Shown piece after piece: positions 18,363 to 27,017 of a stretch of 64,000 nt of DNA. The stretch covers positions 55,700 to 119,699 of the forward strand of contig JAJRXC010000098.1 in NCBI GenBank assembly GCA_024276495.1. Direction: 5' to 3'. Source of the stretch: Actinomycetes bacterium (GTDB lineage: Bacteria > Actinomycetota > Acidimicrobiia > Acidimicrobiales > Aldehydirespiratoraceae). Position 1 is the first letter of the stretch. Every line of letters starts with the position of its first letter. A model generated the notes under the pieces. That model was not told the origin of the DNA and searched no databases. It saw nothing but the letters and a program-made list of their open reading frames with translations. The position numbers were made by a program, and so were the translations under genes.

Positions 18363-19619
18363 GTGAGTGAACAGGTGTGGTGGTACGCCACTCGAGCCGC
18401 AGGTCTGATGACCTGGTCGACCGCGACGGCGTCCGTGGTGATCGGCTTGTTGTTGTCGACGCGGGCACTGCGGGCCCGCACCGGGCCCTGGTTCCTGGAC
18501 CTCCACCGGTTTCTGGGAGGCATCACCGTGGTGTTCCTCGCCGCCCACCTCATCACGTTGTGGGCCGACTCCTTCGTCGAGTTCGGGCTCCGCGAGATCT
18601 TCGTTCCCGGCGCGTCGACCTGGAAGTCCGAGGCGATCGCCTGGGGCATCGTGGCCGCCTACCTCCTCGTCGCGATCGAGATCACCTCGCTGCTGCGGTC
18701 CCGGATCAACGGCCGGCTGTGGCGCATCCTGCATCTGCTGTCGTTCCTCGCGATGATCGCGGGGAGCTATCACGCGATCACGGCCGGCAGCGACGTCGAC
18801 AACCCGGTCACGTGGGCCATCGCCGGCATCGGGTCGCTGCTCGTGATCGGGCTGATCTCCCTGCGGCTTCAACGCAAGGACCCCGACGACCCCGGCACGA
18901 CCGGTGTCTCCGACAATCGGGCCATTCTCGAGGAGATGCGCCAGCGGCTCGCCGACCTTCCCGTTCCCGAGACCACACCACAACCGCAGATCTCCGTCAC
19001 CCCCAACGCGACCCTTCCCCGTCGGGCCCCGATCTCCACGTCCCTTCCCGGCATGGAGCAGTCACCGACCGAGGCCGAACCCGCACCGACGATGGAGTTC
19101 ACCGACGACCCGTTCGCGTCGGTTCCCCCCACCGACGACAATCCCGATCTCGGCGGATGGGCCGAACCCTCCGACGCCGATCCGTTCCGCGCCGCGCCGG
19201 TCGATCCGTTCCGCCACAACGACTCGACCGACCCGTCCGACGCCGACGACACCGCGCCGGAGACGACCGCCGGCCGCTTCCGCGCTCGACCGTTCACCGA
19301 TCGTGACGCCTGGGCCGAGGAGGGAACCGACCTGTTCGCCGGCATCTCCGAGAGCCCGTTCTCCGGTGCGGCCGCGCCGACGGAACCTCCCGTCGCCGCG
19401 AGCGAGCCCGTCGGCAACCCGTTCGACCCGGTCGAACCGACACCGACGGCCATCCGGGCACCGTCGCCCGAACCCGACGGCCCCCCACCGCTGCCCACCG
19501 CGGTCGATCCGGCGACGGGAGAGCCCGACGAGGCCGCCTACCGGGCGTGGCTCAAAGAGTGGCTGGCCTACGCGGAGCGCTACGGCGACGAGGCCCCCGA
19601 GGACCCGGCCCGGGTCTGA
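18363..19619 (+). CDS. Ferric-reductase-like heme membrane protein with disordered tail
   Basis: 418 residues. The N-terminal ~175 residues hold five or six membrane helices of the ferric-reductase/YedZ type. Likely heme-ligating His pairs are on two helices (LDLHRFLGGITVVFLAAHLITLW and LWRILHLLSFLAMIAGSYHAI). The C-terminal ~240 residues are acidic, Pro-rich and probably disordered. It probably carries electrons across the membrane, working with the ApbE encoded just upstream. GTG at 18363 follows ACGGGAGACGCC; GTG 18345 is an alternative. Confidence 0.82.
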   Translation: MSEQVWWYATRAAGLMTWSTATASVVIGLLLSTRALRARTGPWFLDLHRFLGGITVVFLAAHLITLWADSFVEFGLREIFVPGASTWKSEAIAWGIVAAYLLVAIEITSLLRSRINGRLWRILHLLSFLAMIAGSYHAITAGSDVDNPVTWAIAGIGSLLVIGLISLRLQRKDPDDPGTTGVSDNRAILEEMRQRLADLPVPETTPQPQISVTPNATLPRRAPISTSLPGMEQSPTEAEPAPTMEFTDDPFASVPPTDDNPDLGGWAEPSDADPFRAAPVDPFRHNDSTDPSDADDTAPETTAGRFRARPFTDRDAWAEEGTDLFAGISESPFSGAAAPTEPPVAASEPVGNPFDPVEPTPTAIRAPSPEPDGPPPLPTAVDPATGEPDEAAYRAWLKEWLAYAERYGDEAPEDPARV

Positions 19620-19632
19620 TCACACCCGACGC

Positions 19633-20478
19633 TCAGTAGCCGAAGCGCTCGACGGAGTCGGCGTGGTGCTGCCAGTTCTTCTCGACCTTGACGAAGAGCT
19701 CGAGAAAGACGCCGTCGGGCAGTTGTTCCCGGACGGCGATGCCGACGTTCTTCAGGTTCTCGCCCTTCTTCCCGATGACGATTCCCTTCTGGGAATCCCG
19801 TTCGACGATGATCTCGCAGCGGATCCGCGGCCATTCCCACTCGGTGACCCGGGTCGCGATCGAGTGGGGAAGCTCCTCGTAGGTCACGGCGAGCAGCTGC
19901 TCGCGCACGAGCTCGGCGATCCAGACGGCGTCGGGAACATCGGTCATCATGTCGTCGGGATAGAGCTGGGGGCCTTCCGGCATGCGCGCCCGAAGGTGTT
20001 CGACGAGCTCGTCGGTGCCTTCACCGGTGATGCCCGACACCGGGAACCATGCGGCCACATCGAGCTCGGCGGTGGCCGCGAGCTGCGACAGAACCTGCTC
20101 GGGCGACGCGAGGTCGGCTTTCGTGACGACGACGACCGAATCCTTCGGGAGCTGCTCGGCGATGAAGGCGTCTCCGCGCCCGTAGGGCGCGGTGGCGTCG
20201 AGCACGAGACAGACGACGTCGACCTCCGACGTGGCCCGCTTCGCGGTGGCGTTGAGGCTGGTGCCGAGGGCCGATCGGGGCTTGTGTATGCCGGGCGTGT
20301 CGACGAATACCAGCTGCACCTCGGGGGGGGTCAGCACGCCTCTGACCTGGGTTCGGGTCGTCTGCGGCTTATCGGAGACGATCGACACCTTGTGGCCGAG
20401 GATCTTGTTGAGCAGGGTCGATTTCCCCGCGTTGGGGCGGCCGACGAGGGTGACGAACCCCGACCGGTACTCAGCCAT
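19633..20478 (-). CDS. era: GTPase Era
   Basis: 281-residue Era, a GTPase needed for 30S ribosome and 16S rRNA maturation. G1 is GRPNAGKSTLLN, the switch region PQTTRT follows, G3 is VDTPGIHKP, G4 is VTKAD. The C-terminal KH domain shows VERDSQKGIVIGKKGENLKNVGIAVREQL. Its ATG overlaps the stop of the upstream CorC-like gene by 8 bases, placing it last in a phoH-ybeY-corC-era operon. Confidence 0.97.
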   Translation of the reverse strand: MAEYRSGFVTLVGRPNAGKSTLLNKILGHKVSIVSDKPQTTRTQVRGVLTPPEVQLVFVDTPGIHKPRSALGTSLNATAKRATSEVDVVCLVLDATAPYGRGDAFIAEQLPKDSVVVVTKADLASPEQVLSQLAATAELDVAAWFPVSGITGEGTDELVEHLRARMPEGPQLYPDDMMTDVPDAVWIAELVREQLLAVTYEELPHSIATRVTEWEWPRIRCEIIVERDSQKGIVIGKKGENLKNVGIAVREQLPDGVFLELFVKVEKNWQHHADSVERFGY

Positions 20479-21730
20479 GGGCCGGCTCCTGCACCGGTGT
20501 CAGACGGACCCGGGTGATCCTGCGGCCCTCCATCTGTTCGACACGAAGCCGAACGCCGCCTTCCTCGATCCACTCGCCGACCGACGGGACATGGCCGAGG
20601 GTGTTGAAGATGAGGCCGCCGACGGTGTCCCAATCGCCCTCCTCGATCTCGGCTGCGACGAGGGTGTTGAGCTGGTCGACGGGCATGCGACCGTGCACGA
20701 GCGCTTCGCCGCCGGCCAGAGGCTCGACCAGGGGCTCCTCGATGTCGTACTCGTCGACGATCTCACCGACGAGCTCCTCCACGACGTCCTCGAGCGTCAC
20801 CAGACCGGCCGTTCCCCCGTACTCGTCGACGACGATCGCGAGGTGATGGTGCCCGGCCTGCATCTCGCGGAGCAGGTCACCGGCATGTTTCGTCTCCGGC
20901 ACGAACCGGGCCCGCCGCATCAACGAACGGGCCGGACGGTCGCCGTGGCCGTCGCGTTCGGCCCGGGTGAGGTCCTTGATCAGGCAGACCCCGACGATGT
21001 CGTCGATCCCGCTGCCGCACACGGGGAGGCGACTCAACCCCTTCTCCATCGCGAGGTCGACGACCTCGGTGACGGTCGCGTCCGCGTCGGTGGTGACCAT
21101 GTCGGTGCGGGGCACCATCACCTCCCGCACGATCGTGTCGCCGAGCGCGAAGACCGATTCGATCAGGTCCCGTTCCTCCTCGTCGATCTCGTCGCCGGCC
21201 GCGGCTGCTTCGGTGAGGGCGATGAGCTCGTCCTCGGTGACCACCGGGGGCCGGGCCGGGCCGGGCAGCAAGATGTTCGAGATCCCGTTGAGGCCCCTGG
21301 TCGCCCACCGCAGCGGCGCGATGAGCAGGACCATTCGCACCATCGGCGCGGCCCGTCGCGCGGAGATGTCGGGGTGTTGGAGCGCCCAGGTGCGAGGCAT
21401 CGCCTCGGCCAGGACGTAGAGGGCGACGACTTCGATCGCGACGGCGACGGGAACCCACCCGGTGCCGACCCGGTCGGCGACCAGAATCGTCACCACCGTC
21501 GCGGCCACGATGTGAAAGACGATGCGCAACAACAGCAGCGGCGCGAGGCTCCCCTCCCGGTCGGTGAGGAGCCGGGCGAGCGCGTCGGCTCCCGGGAGTT
21601 CTTCACCGGCGAGCGCTTCGGCCCGAGCGTGGCTGATGCGGGTGAGGGCGGTCTCTCCGGCCGCGATCAGCGCGGCGAGCACGGCCACGACCGCGACCGT
21701 GACCACCGCGGCGATGAGCTCGCCGGTCAT
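20471..21730 (-). CDS. CorC/HlyC-type DUF21-CBS membrane protein
   Basis: 419 residues. The N-terminal DUF21/CNNM membrane domain (about 1-170) begins MTGELIAAVVTVAVVAVLAALIAAGETALTRIS. A CBS-domain pair follows (REVMVPRTDMVTTDADATVTEVVDLAMEKGLSRLPVCG and a second repeat ending HHHLAIVVDEYGGTAGLVTLEDVVEELVGEIVDEYD), then the CorC_HlyC transporter-associated domain. Relatives affect Mg2+/Co2+ efflux. ATG 21730 overlaps the ybeY stop as ATGA, so the longer ORF start at 22111 is rejected. Confidence 0.93.
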   Translation of the reverse strand: MTGELIAAVVTVAVVAVLAALIAAGETALTRISHARAEALAGEELPGADALARLLTDREGSLAPLLLLRIVFHIVAATVVTILVADRVGTGWVPVAVAIEVVALYVLAEAMPRTWALQHPDISARRAAPMVRMVLLIAPLRWATRGLNGISNILLPGPARPPVVTEDELIALTEAAAAGDEIDEEERDLIESVFALGDTIVREVMVPRTDMVTTDADATVTEVVDLAMEKGLSRLPVCGSGIDDIVGVCLIKDLTRAERDGHGDRPARSLMRRARFVPETKHAGDLLREMQAGHHHLAIVVDEYGGTAGLVTLEDVVEELVGEIVDEYDIEEPLVEPLAGGEALVHGRMPVDQLNTLVAAEIEEGDWDTVGGLIFNTLGHVPSVGEWIEEGGVRLRVEQMEGRRITRVRLTPVQEPAHG

Positions 21731-22212
21731 GGGCGGTGGTGCGCGGTGAGCAACTCTTGCTCCCGTCGTTGCATGAGCGCCGCCTCGTCGGCCTCGCCGT
21801 GATCGTGCCCGAGCACGTGCAGCACTCCGTGCACGATCAACAGCGCCAACTCGTCGGCGACGGAACCGTCGTGCCCCTGCTCCCCGCGGTGTCGTTCGGC
21901 CTGGCGGGCGGCATGGGCCGGACAGACGACGACATCGCCGAGGAGGATGGAGCCCGCAGGGGCGTCTCGGGCGTCGGTCGAGGGGGCACCGTCGAGGGGA
22001 AACGACAGCACATCGGTCGGCCGGTCCTCTCCCATGTGCTCCCGGTTGAGCCCGGTCATCGTCGCCTCGTCGACGAACAACAAGTTGAGCTCGCCGTCGT
22101 CGACGCCGCACGAGCGAAGTGAGCGCAGTGCCAGAGCCTGCCAGCGGGCCAGGTCGATGACGACGTCGGCCTGCTCGTCGACCGCGACCACGACCGGTTG
22201 CCCGTCAGTCAT
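21727..22212 (-). CDS. ybeY: Endoribonuclease YbeY
   Basis: 161-residue YbeY, a metal-dependent RNase in 16S rRNA 3'-end maturation and ribosome quality control. The zinc-binding signature HGVLHVLGHDH is intact, preceded by LNREHMGEDRPTDVLSFPLDG and SILLGDVVVCP. It overlaps phoH by 8 bases upstream and the CorC-like gene by 4 bases downstream, so all are translationally coupled. Confidence 0.96.
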   Translation of the reverse strand: MTDGQPVVVAVDEQADVVIDLARWQALALRSLRSCGVDDGELNLLFVDEATMTGLNREHMGEDRPTDVLSFPLDGAPSTDARDAPAGSILLGDVVVCPAHAARQAERHRGEQGHDGSVADELALLIVHGVLHVLGHDHGEADEAALMQRREQELLTAHHRP

Positions 22213-23155
22213 TCACCGCGGCCTTCTCGTAGGCGTCGACGATGTCCTGCACGATCCGGTGCCGGACCACGTCGCGACCGGTCAGCCGCACGAAGCGGAC
22301 CCCGTCGATCCCGCCGAGGACCGGTTCGAGGTCGAGCAGACCACTCTTGCCACCTTGCACGTCGACCTGGGTGATGTCACCGGTGACCACCACCTTCGAC
22401 CCGAAACCGATGCGGGTCAGGAACATCTTCATCTGCTCGGGGGTGGTGTTCTGGGCCTCGTCGAGAATGATGAACGAGGCGTTGAGGGTGCGGCCCCGCA
22501 TGAACGCCAAAGGCGCCACCTCGACCAGCCCCTTTTCGATGAGTCGTTCGGCGCCCTCGCTGCCGACCATGTCGTGGAGCGCGTCGTAGAGGGGGCGCAG
22601 ATACGGGTCGACCTTGGCCATGAGATCGCCGGGTAGGAAACCGAGGCGTTCGCCCGCCTCCACCGCCGGGCGGGTCAAGATGATTCGCTCGACGTTTCCC
22701 GCCTGCAGCGCCGCGCAGGCCATCGCGACCGCCAGCCAGGACTTCCCGGTGCCCGCCGGGCCGATGCCGAAGGTGATGACGTTGCCGTCGATAGCTTCGA
22801 CATAGCCCTTCTGGCCCGTCGATTTCGGTCGGATCAGCCGGCCACGGTCGGCGCGAAAGATCTCGTGGGTGAGCACGTGCGACGGGCGTTCGTCGGCTCG
22901 AACCATGTCGATGGTGCGATCGAGGGATCGCTCGTCGAGGCGCTGCCCCTTCTCGGCCAGCACCACGAGCTCTTCGAAAAGCGTCTGCACCGTCGACACG
23001 TCGGTCCCCGACAGATGGACCTCGTTCCCCCGCACGGTGACGTCGGTGTCGGGGAAGGCCTCCTCGACCCGGCGGAGGTGGCGATCGTGCTCCCCCAGGA
23101 GGGCGCTCATCAGATGATTGCCCGGGATGCGAATGGTGATTGGTTGTTCGGTCAT
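22205..23155 (-). CDS. phoH: PhoH-like ATPase
   Basis: 316-residue PhoH-family P-loop ATPase. An N-terminal KH-like region (HLRRVEEAFPDTDVTVRGNEVHLSGTDVSTVQTLFEELV) precedes the ATPase core: Walker A FGIGPAGTGKSWLA, TRPAVEAGERLGFLPGDL, Walker B ASFIILDEAQNTTPEQMKMFLTRIG and VVTGDITQVD. PhoH proteins are linked to RNA and ribosome metabolism, which fits the ybeY and era neighbours. It is the first gene of the operon; a TAGCAT element lies 12 bases upstream of the ATG. Confidence 0.95.
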   Translation of the reverse strand: MTEQPITIRIPGNHLMSALLGEHDRHLRRVEEAFPDTDVTVRGNEVHLSGTDVSTVQTLFEELVVLAEKGQRLDERSLDRTIDMVRADERPSHVLTHEIFRADRGRLIRPKSTGQKGYVEAIDGNVITFGIGPAGTGKSWLAVAMACAALQAGNVERIILTRPAVEAGERLGFLPGDLMAKVDPYLRPLYDALHDMVGSEGAERLIEKGLVEVAPLAFMRGRTLNASFIILDEAQNTTPEQMKMFLTRIGFGSKVVVTGDITQVDVQGGKSGLLDLEPVLGGIDGVRFVRLTGRDVVRHRIVQDIVDAYEKAAVND

Positions 23156-23177
23156 CAGTCAGCTCGAATGCTACCGG

Positions 23178-23183
23178 TACCCT
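23178..23183 (+). promoter_or_regulatory. Leaderless -10-like element
   Basis: TACCCT, 8 bases upstream of the GTG at 23192. This supports that start over ATG 23168. Confidence 0.4.
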
Positions 23184-23191
23184 CGGGGGTC

Positions 23192-23770
23192 GTGGACCCT
23201 CATCCCCCGAGCGCACCCGCGCACCTCGCGGCCGGCGACCCTTTGTCGGGTCTCGCGAAGTGGCTCGCGGACAGCCGGGTCGACGACGCGGCGGCGCGTC
23301 GGGCCCGACAACGATGGCTCGAACGCCAGGCCGAGGAGGACGCGACGCTCGCCGGGGTGCTGCTCGATCTCGCCGAGCGGGGCGGGCCGATCGTCGTCCG
23401 CACCAACGGCGCCGCGACGATTCGAGGCCCGGTCGTCGCCGTCGGCGCCGACTTCGTGGCCGTTCGCGAACATGGTCTCGGCGACGTCCTCGTCCCCCAC
23501 GGGTCGATCTGCACGGTTCGGGCCGCGCCCGGTGAACGACCGGTCGTCGGCGAGCGGGCCGCGGCGTTCGAGGTCGTGCTGGCCGAGGCCCTCGTGGAGC
23601 TGGCCGCCGATCGTCCACCGGTCCGGGTGGGCGCGGCCGGCGCCGAGTTTCGTGGCCGACTCCGCAGCACGGGCCGCGACGTCATCGCGATCACGACCGA
23701 CGGCGAGCGGACGGACCGCATCCACGTCGCCTTGTCGTCGCTCGATCATCTGGTTTTGTTGGCCGGCTGA
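23192..23770 (+). CDS. Conserved hypothetical protein (192 aa)
   Basis: Soluble protein without recognisable catalytic motif. A helical N-terminal part (LAKWLADSRVDDAAARRARQRWLERQAEEDATLAGVLLDLAERG) precedes a beta-rich part with two similar-looking segments (TIRGPVVAVGADFVAVREHGLGDVLVP and EFRGRLRSTGRDVIAITTDGERTDRIHVALSSLDHLV). These suggest small barrel or Sm/Hfq-like repeats, though this is only an impression. Start GTG 23192 is chosen from the TACCCT spacing. Its stop directly abuts the stop of the convergent ramB-like gene. Confidence 0.6.
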   Translation: MDPHPPSAPAHLAAGDPLSGLAKWLADSRVDDAAARRARQRWLERQAEEDATLAGVLLDLAERGGPIVVRTNGAATIRGPVVAVGADFVAVREHGLGDVLVPHGSICTVRAAPGERPVVGERAAAFEVVLAEALVELAADRPPVRVGAAGAEFRGRLRSTGRDVIAITTDGERTDRIHVALSSLDHLVLLAG

Positions 23771-25255
23771 TCAGTGGCTGCGGCCGCGTCGTTGACGTTC
23801 GAGGAACCGGTAGACGTCGAGGAGATCGATGCCGGGAAACGGGCTGAACTCCCGTTCCGAGGGGGGAAGGGCCGACAACACGTGGCTGCGTTCGGCGGCC
23901 GAGGGCCAGGCGATGTCTCGCCATTCCGCGACGAGACGGGGGTCGGGTTCGATCTCGCGGCCGCGGGCGAACTCCCGTCGCAGCGTGTCGGATCCCCGGA
24001 ACGCACCGGCGTGCTCCTTCGGGGTCCCGAGGGAGATCGCGTGGGGCAGACGATCGGTCTCGGTCTCGATGTAGGTCGTGCAGAAGTACTCGCCGCCGTC
24101 GGTGACGGTGAACTGGCTGTGGAGGAGAAAGCTCCCGTGGGCGTTCCAGGCCTGACGGCTCCCCCACTGACGTGGCACCCGCTGGCCCTCCAGGCCCCCG
24201 TCCGACGCGGCGGGGAAGCCGATGCCGTCGTTCTCGTAGGCCTTGCTGATGACGCCTTCGCTGTCGGTCCGCAGGAAATGACACGGGATGTCGAGATGGC
24301 GGGTGGCCAGGTTCGTGAAGCGATGCGCGGCCATCTCGTAGGAGATGTAGAAGACCTCTTTGAGGTCCTCCACGGAGATGTCCCGTTGTCGTTGGGCGTC
24401 GCGCAGGAACTCCACGGCCGGTCCCTCCGGGGCCAGCACCGCGGCCGCGAAGTAGTTCGACTCGATCCGTTGGCGCAGGTACTCGCCGAAGTCGGTCGTG
24501 TCGGTGTGCTCGAGGGCGAAATGACCGAGGGTCTGCAGCACCACCGACCGGGCCTGACGAATGCGCAGACCGCCCCGGTCGGGGATGAAGATGATCCGGT
24601 CGCGGGTGTCGGTGATGCTTCGTGCCGTCCGGGGGATCGAGTTAACCCGTTCGATGGTGAACCCCTGCGACGCGGCGAGCTCGGTGAGGACCCGTTCGCT
24701 GATCGGGCCGGTCCCCGAGTAGCCGGCCGCGGCCAGCGCCTTGGCGGCGACCTCCTCGATCTCGGCGAAGTAGTTGTCGCGGATCCGCATCTCCTCGCGA
24801 AGGCCGATGTTGGCGGCCCGGGCGTGATCGGCGAGGCGGCGGTGGTCCGATCCGGTATCGCCGGCTTCCACGGGGTCGGGCCGGTCGACGAGGCAGCGCC
24901 ACAGGGTCAGCACGTGTTCGAGGACGTCGTCGCTGACCTTGGCCGAGGGTTTGAGGTGGGGCAGTCCCAGCTCGATGTAGCGGGGGTGTTCCTGGGCGCG
25001 GGCGATGCCGATCTCGAGCTCTGCTCGTCGGTCGGGGGGCGTGGCGTCGAGAAAGTCGGCGGTCGTGGTGTCGAGGGCGTCGGCGAGGTCGCCGAGCAGG
25101 CTGAGCTTCGGTTCGACCTTGCCGTTCTCGAGCTGGCTGAGATACGGGGCGGGACGGCCGACCGCGGCGCTGACGTCGGCGAGGGTCGCGCCCCGGCGCC
25201 GTCGGGCGTGACGGATGCGGGCACCGAGCACCAACGGATCGAAATCTTCGGCCAC
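23771..25255 (-). CDS. ramB: RamB-type XRE regulator with ImmA/IrrE-like domain
   Basis: 494 residues. An N-terminal Cro/C1 helix-turn-helix (IRHARRRRGATLADVSAAVGRPAPYLSQLENGKVEPKLSLLGDLADALDTTTADFLD) is followed by a helical linker. The ImmA/IrrE-like central domain shows LQTLGHFALEHTDTTDFGEYLRQRIESNYFAAAVLAP, and a long C-terminal domain is typical of RamB/PrpR. RamB controls acetate and glyoxylate-shunt genes (aceA, aceB) in corynebacteria and mycobacteria. Its position divergent from aceB supports the same job here. GTG 25255 is preceded by CATTCT 7 bases upstream; the 525-aa ORF extends into the promoter region. Confidence 0.88.
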   Translation of the reverse strand: MAEDFDPLVLGARIRHARRRRGATLADVSAAVGRPAPYLSQLENGKVEPKLSLLGDLADALDTTTADFLDATPPDRRAELEIGIARAQEHPRYIELGLPHLKPSAKVSDDVLEHVLTLWRCLVDRPDPVEAGDTGSDHRRLADHARAANIGLREEMRIRDNYFAEIEEVAAKALAAAGYSGTGPISERVLTELAASQGFTIERVNSIPRTARSITDTRDRIIFIPDRGGLRIRQARSVVLQTLGHFALEHTDTTDFGEYLRQRIESNYFAAAVLAPEGPAVEFLRDAQRQRDISVEDLKEVFYISYEMAAHRFTNLATRHLDIPCHFLRTDSEGVISKAYENDGIGFPAASDGGLEGQRVPRQWGSRQAWNAHGSFLLHSQFTVTDGGEYFCTTYIETETDRLPHAISLGTPKEHAGAFRGSDTLRREFARGREIEPDPRLVAEWRDIAWPSAAERSHVLSALPPSEREFSPFPGIDLLDVYRFLERQRRGRSH

Positions 25256-25343
25256 GTGCCGAAGAATGGCAGATGTTTCGACGGTTGGGAAGAGAGTCGA
25301 CAAAGAACGCGGCGAACACCCCTTGCCGTAGGCCGAAAAAGCC

Positions 25344-25356
25344 CGCAAACTTGGCG
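25344..25356. promoter_or_regulatory. Candidate RamB operator upstream of aceB
   Basis: CGCAAACTTGGCG is an imperfect palindrome (10 of 13 positions symmetric) lying 21 bases upstream of the aceB start, in the 122-base gap between ramB and aceB. The AAGTTTGC core resembles my recollection of RamB half-sites, but the match is approximate. Confidence 0.35.
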
Positions 25357-25377
25357 GAACTCACAGAGAGGGAGATG

Positions 25378-26946
25378 ATGGCTTCCGGGCTGCCCGCCGA
25401 ACCTGTCGCCGAAGCAGCCGCTCATCCTCTCGCCGCGGCGTTGCTCACCCCCGACGCCCTGGCCTTTCTCGGCGCGCTCCATGGCCGGTTCGAGCCGACC
25501 CGTCGACAACTGCTCGATGCCCGGATCGAGCGCCAGCGCCGATTCGACGAGGGCTGTCGGCCCGAGTTCCGCGCCGACACCGCCCACATCCGTTCCGGTG
25601 GTTGGACGGTGGCGAGCGCGCCCGCCGATCTCATGAACCGACGGACCGAGATCACCGGTCCGGTGACCCGCGACTTCATGATCGAGGCGCTCGACTCGGG
25701 CGCCGACGTCTTCATGGCCGACTTCGAGGACGCGACCGCGCCGACCTGGGCCAACATCATCGAAGGCCAGGCCAACGTGCACGCCGCCTACCGTGGCGAA
25801 CTGACCGGCCCCCCGTTCACCACCACGCTCATGGTCCGCACCCGGGCCTGGCATCTCGACGAGAAGCACCTCACCGTCGCCGGCGATCCGATGGCCGCCG
25901 CGTTGGTCGACTTCGGGCTGTGCGTCTTTCACAACGCCGCGGTCGCGAACGAGCGGGGCACCGCGCCGTACTTCTATCTCCCCAAGGTCGAGGGGCAGGC
26001 CGACGCCCGACTGTGGAACGAGGTGTTCGACTTCGCGGAGAGCCGCCTGGGTCTCGGTCCGGGCACGATCCGCGCCACCGTGTTGATCGAGACGATCCTC
26101 GCCGCGTTCGAGATGGAGGAGATCCTCTTCGAGCTCCGTGACCACATCACCGGCCTCCACACCGGCAGTTGGGACTATCTGTTCAGCGTGGCGAAGACGT
26201 TTCGCCTCGACCCGGCGTTCGTGCTCCCCGACCGCGACCGCATCTCGGTCACGACACCGTTCATGCGGGCGTTCACCGAACTGTTGGTCGCGACTTGTCA
26301 TCGCCGCGGCGCCCACGCGATCGGCGGCATGTCCGGCGTGATCCCCGAGGCCGACAACGAGGAACGGATCGCGAGCGCGCTCCGCAAGGTGACGATAGAC
26401 AAGCGGCGAGAGGCGGGCGACGGATTCGACGGCACCCGAATCGCCCACCCCGCGCTGGTGCCGGTCGCGGTGGCCGAGTTCGACAAGGTCCTCGGCGATC
26501 GGCCGAACCAGATCGCCCGGCAACGAGACGACGTCTACGTGACGGCCGCCGACTTGTTGACCCTGCCCGGTTCGGTCGGTGCGGTGACCGTCAACGGCGT
26601 CCGCACCAACATCCGGATCGTCATCCGCTATCTCGGCGAGTGGCTGTCGGGAAGGGCGACCGTCGCGATCGACGACCATCTCGAGGACACGGCGATGGCC
26701 GAGGTCTGCCGCGCCCAGCTCTGGCAGTGGCGCCACCACCGGGTGGAGATCAGCGACGGCCAGATCCTCGACGACGAGTTGCTGTCCTCGTTGATCGACG
26801 AGGAGTTCGCGGCGTTGCGTGACCTCCTCGACGAGCACACGTGGGCCGAGGGCCGGTTCGCCGACGCCCGCGATCTGTTGCGGACGCTCGTCACCGCCGA
26901 CGACTACCCGGATTGGCTGACGATTCCGGCCTACGAGCTCCTCTGA
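25378..26946 (+). CDS. aceB: Malate synthase A
   Basis: 522-residue malate synthase, which condenses glyoxylate with acetyl-CoA to malate in the glyoxylate shunt. Family blocks: MADFEDATAPTWANIIEGQ, LMVRTRAWHLDEKHL with the glyoxylate-binding Arg, ETILAAFEMEEILFELRDHITGLHTGSWDYLFSVAKTF (signature region) and GKATVAIDDHLEDTAMAE-like LSGRATVAIDDHLEDTAMAEVCRAQLWQW. Length matches isoform A rather than the ~730-aa G form. ATG 25378 follows AGAGAGGGAG; ATG 25375 is equally open. Isocitrate lyase is not in the window. Confidence 0.95.
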   Translation: MASGLPAEPVAEAAAHPLAAALLTPDALAFLGALHGRFEPTRRQLLDARIERQRRFDEGCRPEFRADTAHIRSGGWTVASAPADLMNRRTEITGPVTRDFMIEALDSGADVFMADFEDATAPTWANIIEGQANVHAAYRGELTGPPFTTTLMVRTRAWHLDEKHLTVAGDPMAAALVDFGLCVFHNAAVANERGTAPYFYLPKVEGQADARLWNEVFDFAESRLGLGPGTIRATVLIETILAAFEMEEILFELRDHITGLHTGSWDYLFSVAKTFRLDPAFVLPDRDRISVTTPFMRAFTELLVATCHRRGAHAIGGMSGVIPEADNEERIASALRKVTIDKRREAGDGFDGTRIAHPALVPVAVAEFDKVLGDRPNQIARQRDDVYVTAADLLTLPGSVGAVTVNGVRTNIRIVIRYLGEWLSGRATVAIDDHLEDTAMAEVCRAQLWQWRHHRVEISDGQILDDELLSSLIDEEFAALRDLLDEHTWAEGRFADARDLLRTLVTADDYPDWLTIPAYELL

Positions 26947-27017
26947 GCCGCCGATGGTGGCGTCGGGCCGGGGTCGGAGCCGCTCAGGCGCGCCGGGTTC
27001 CTGCCGACAGGGCTGAG

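Noticed and set aside
17016-18983. 655-aa minus-strand ORF
   Set aside because: Antisense of apbE and the reductase-like gene; composition and Gly runs mark it as a GC-rich shadow.
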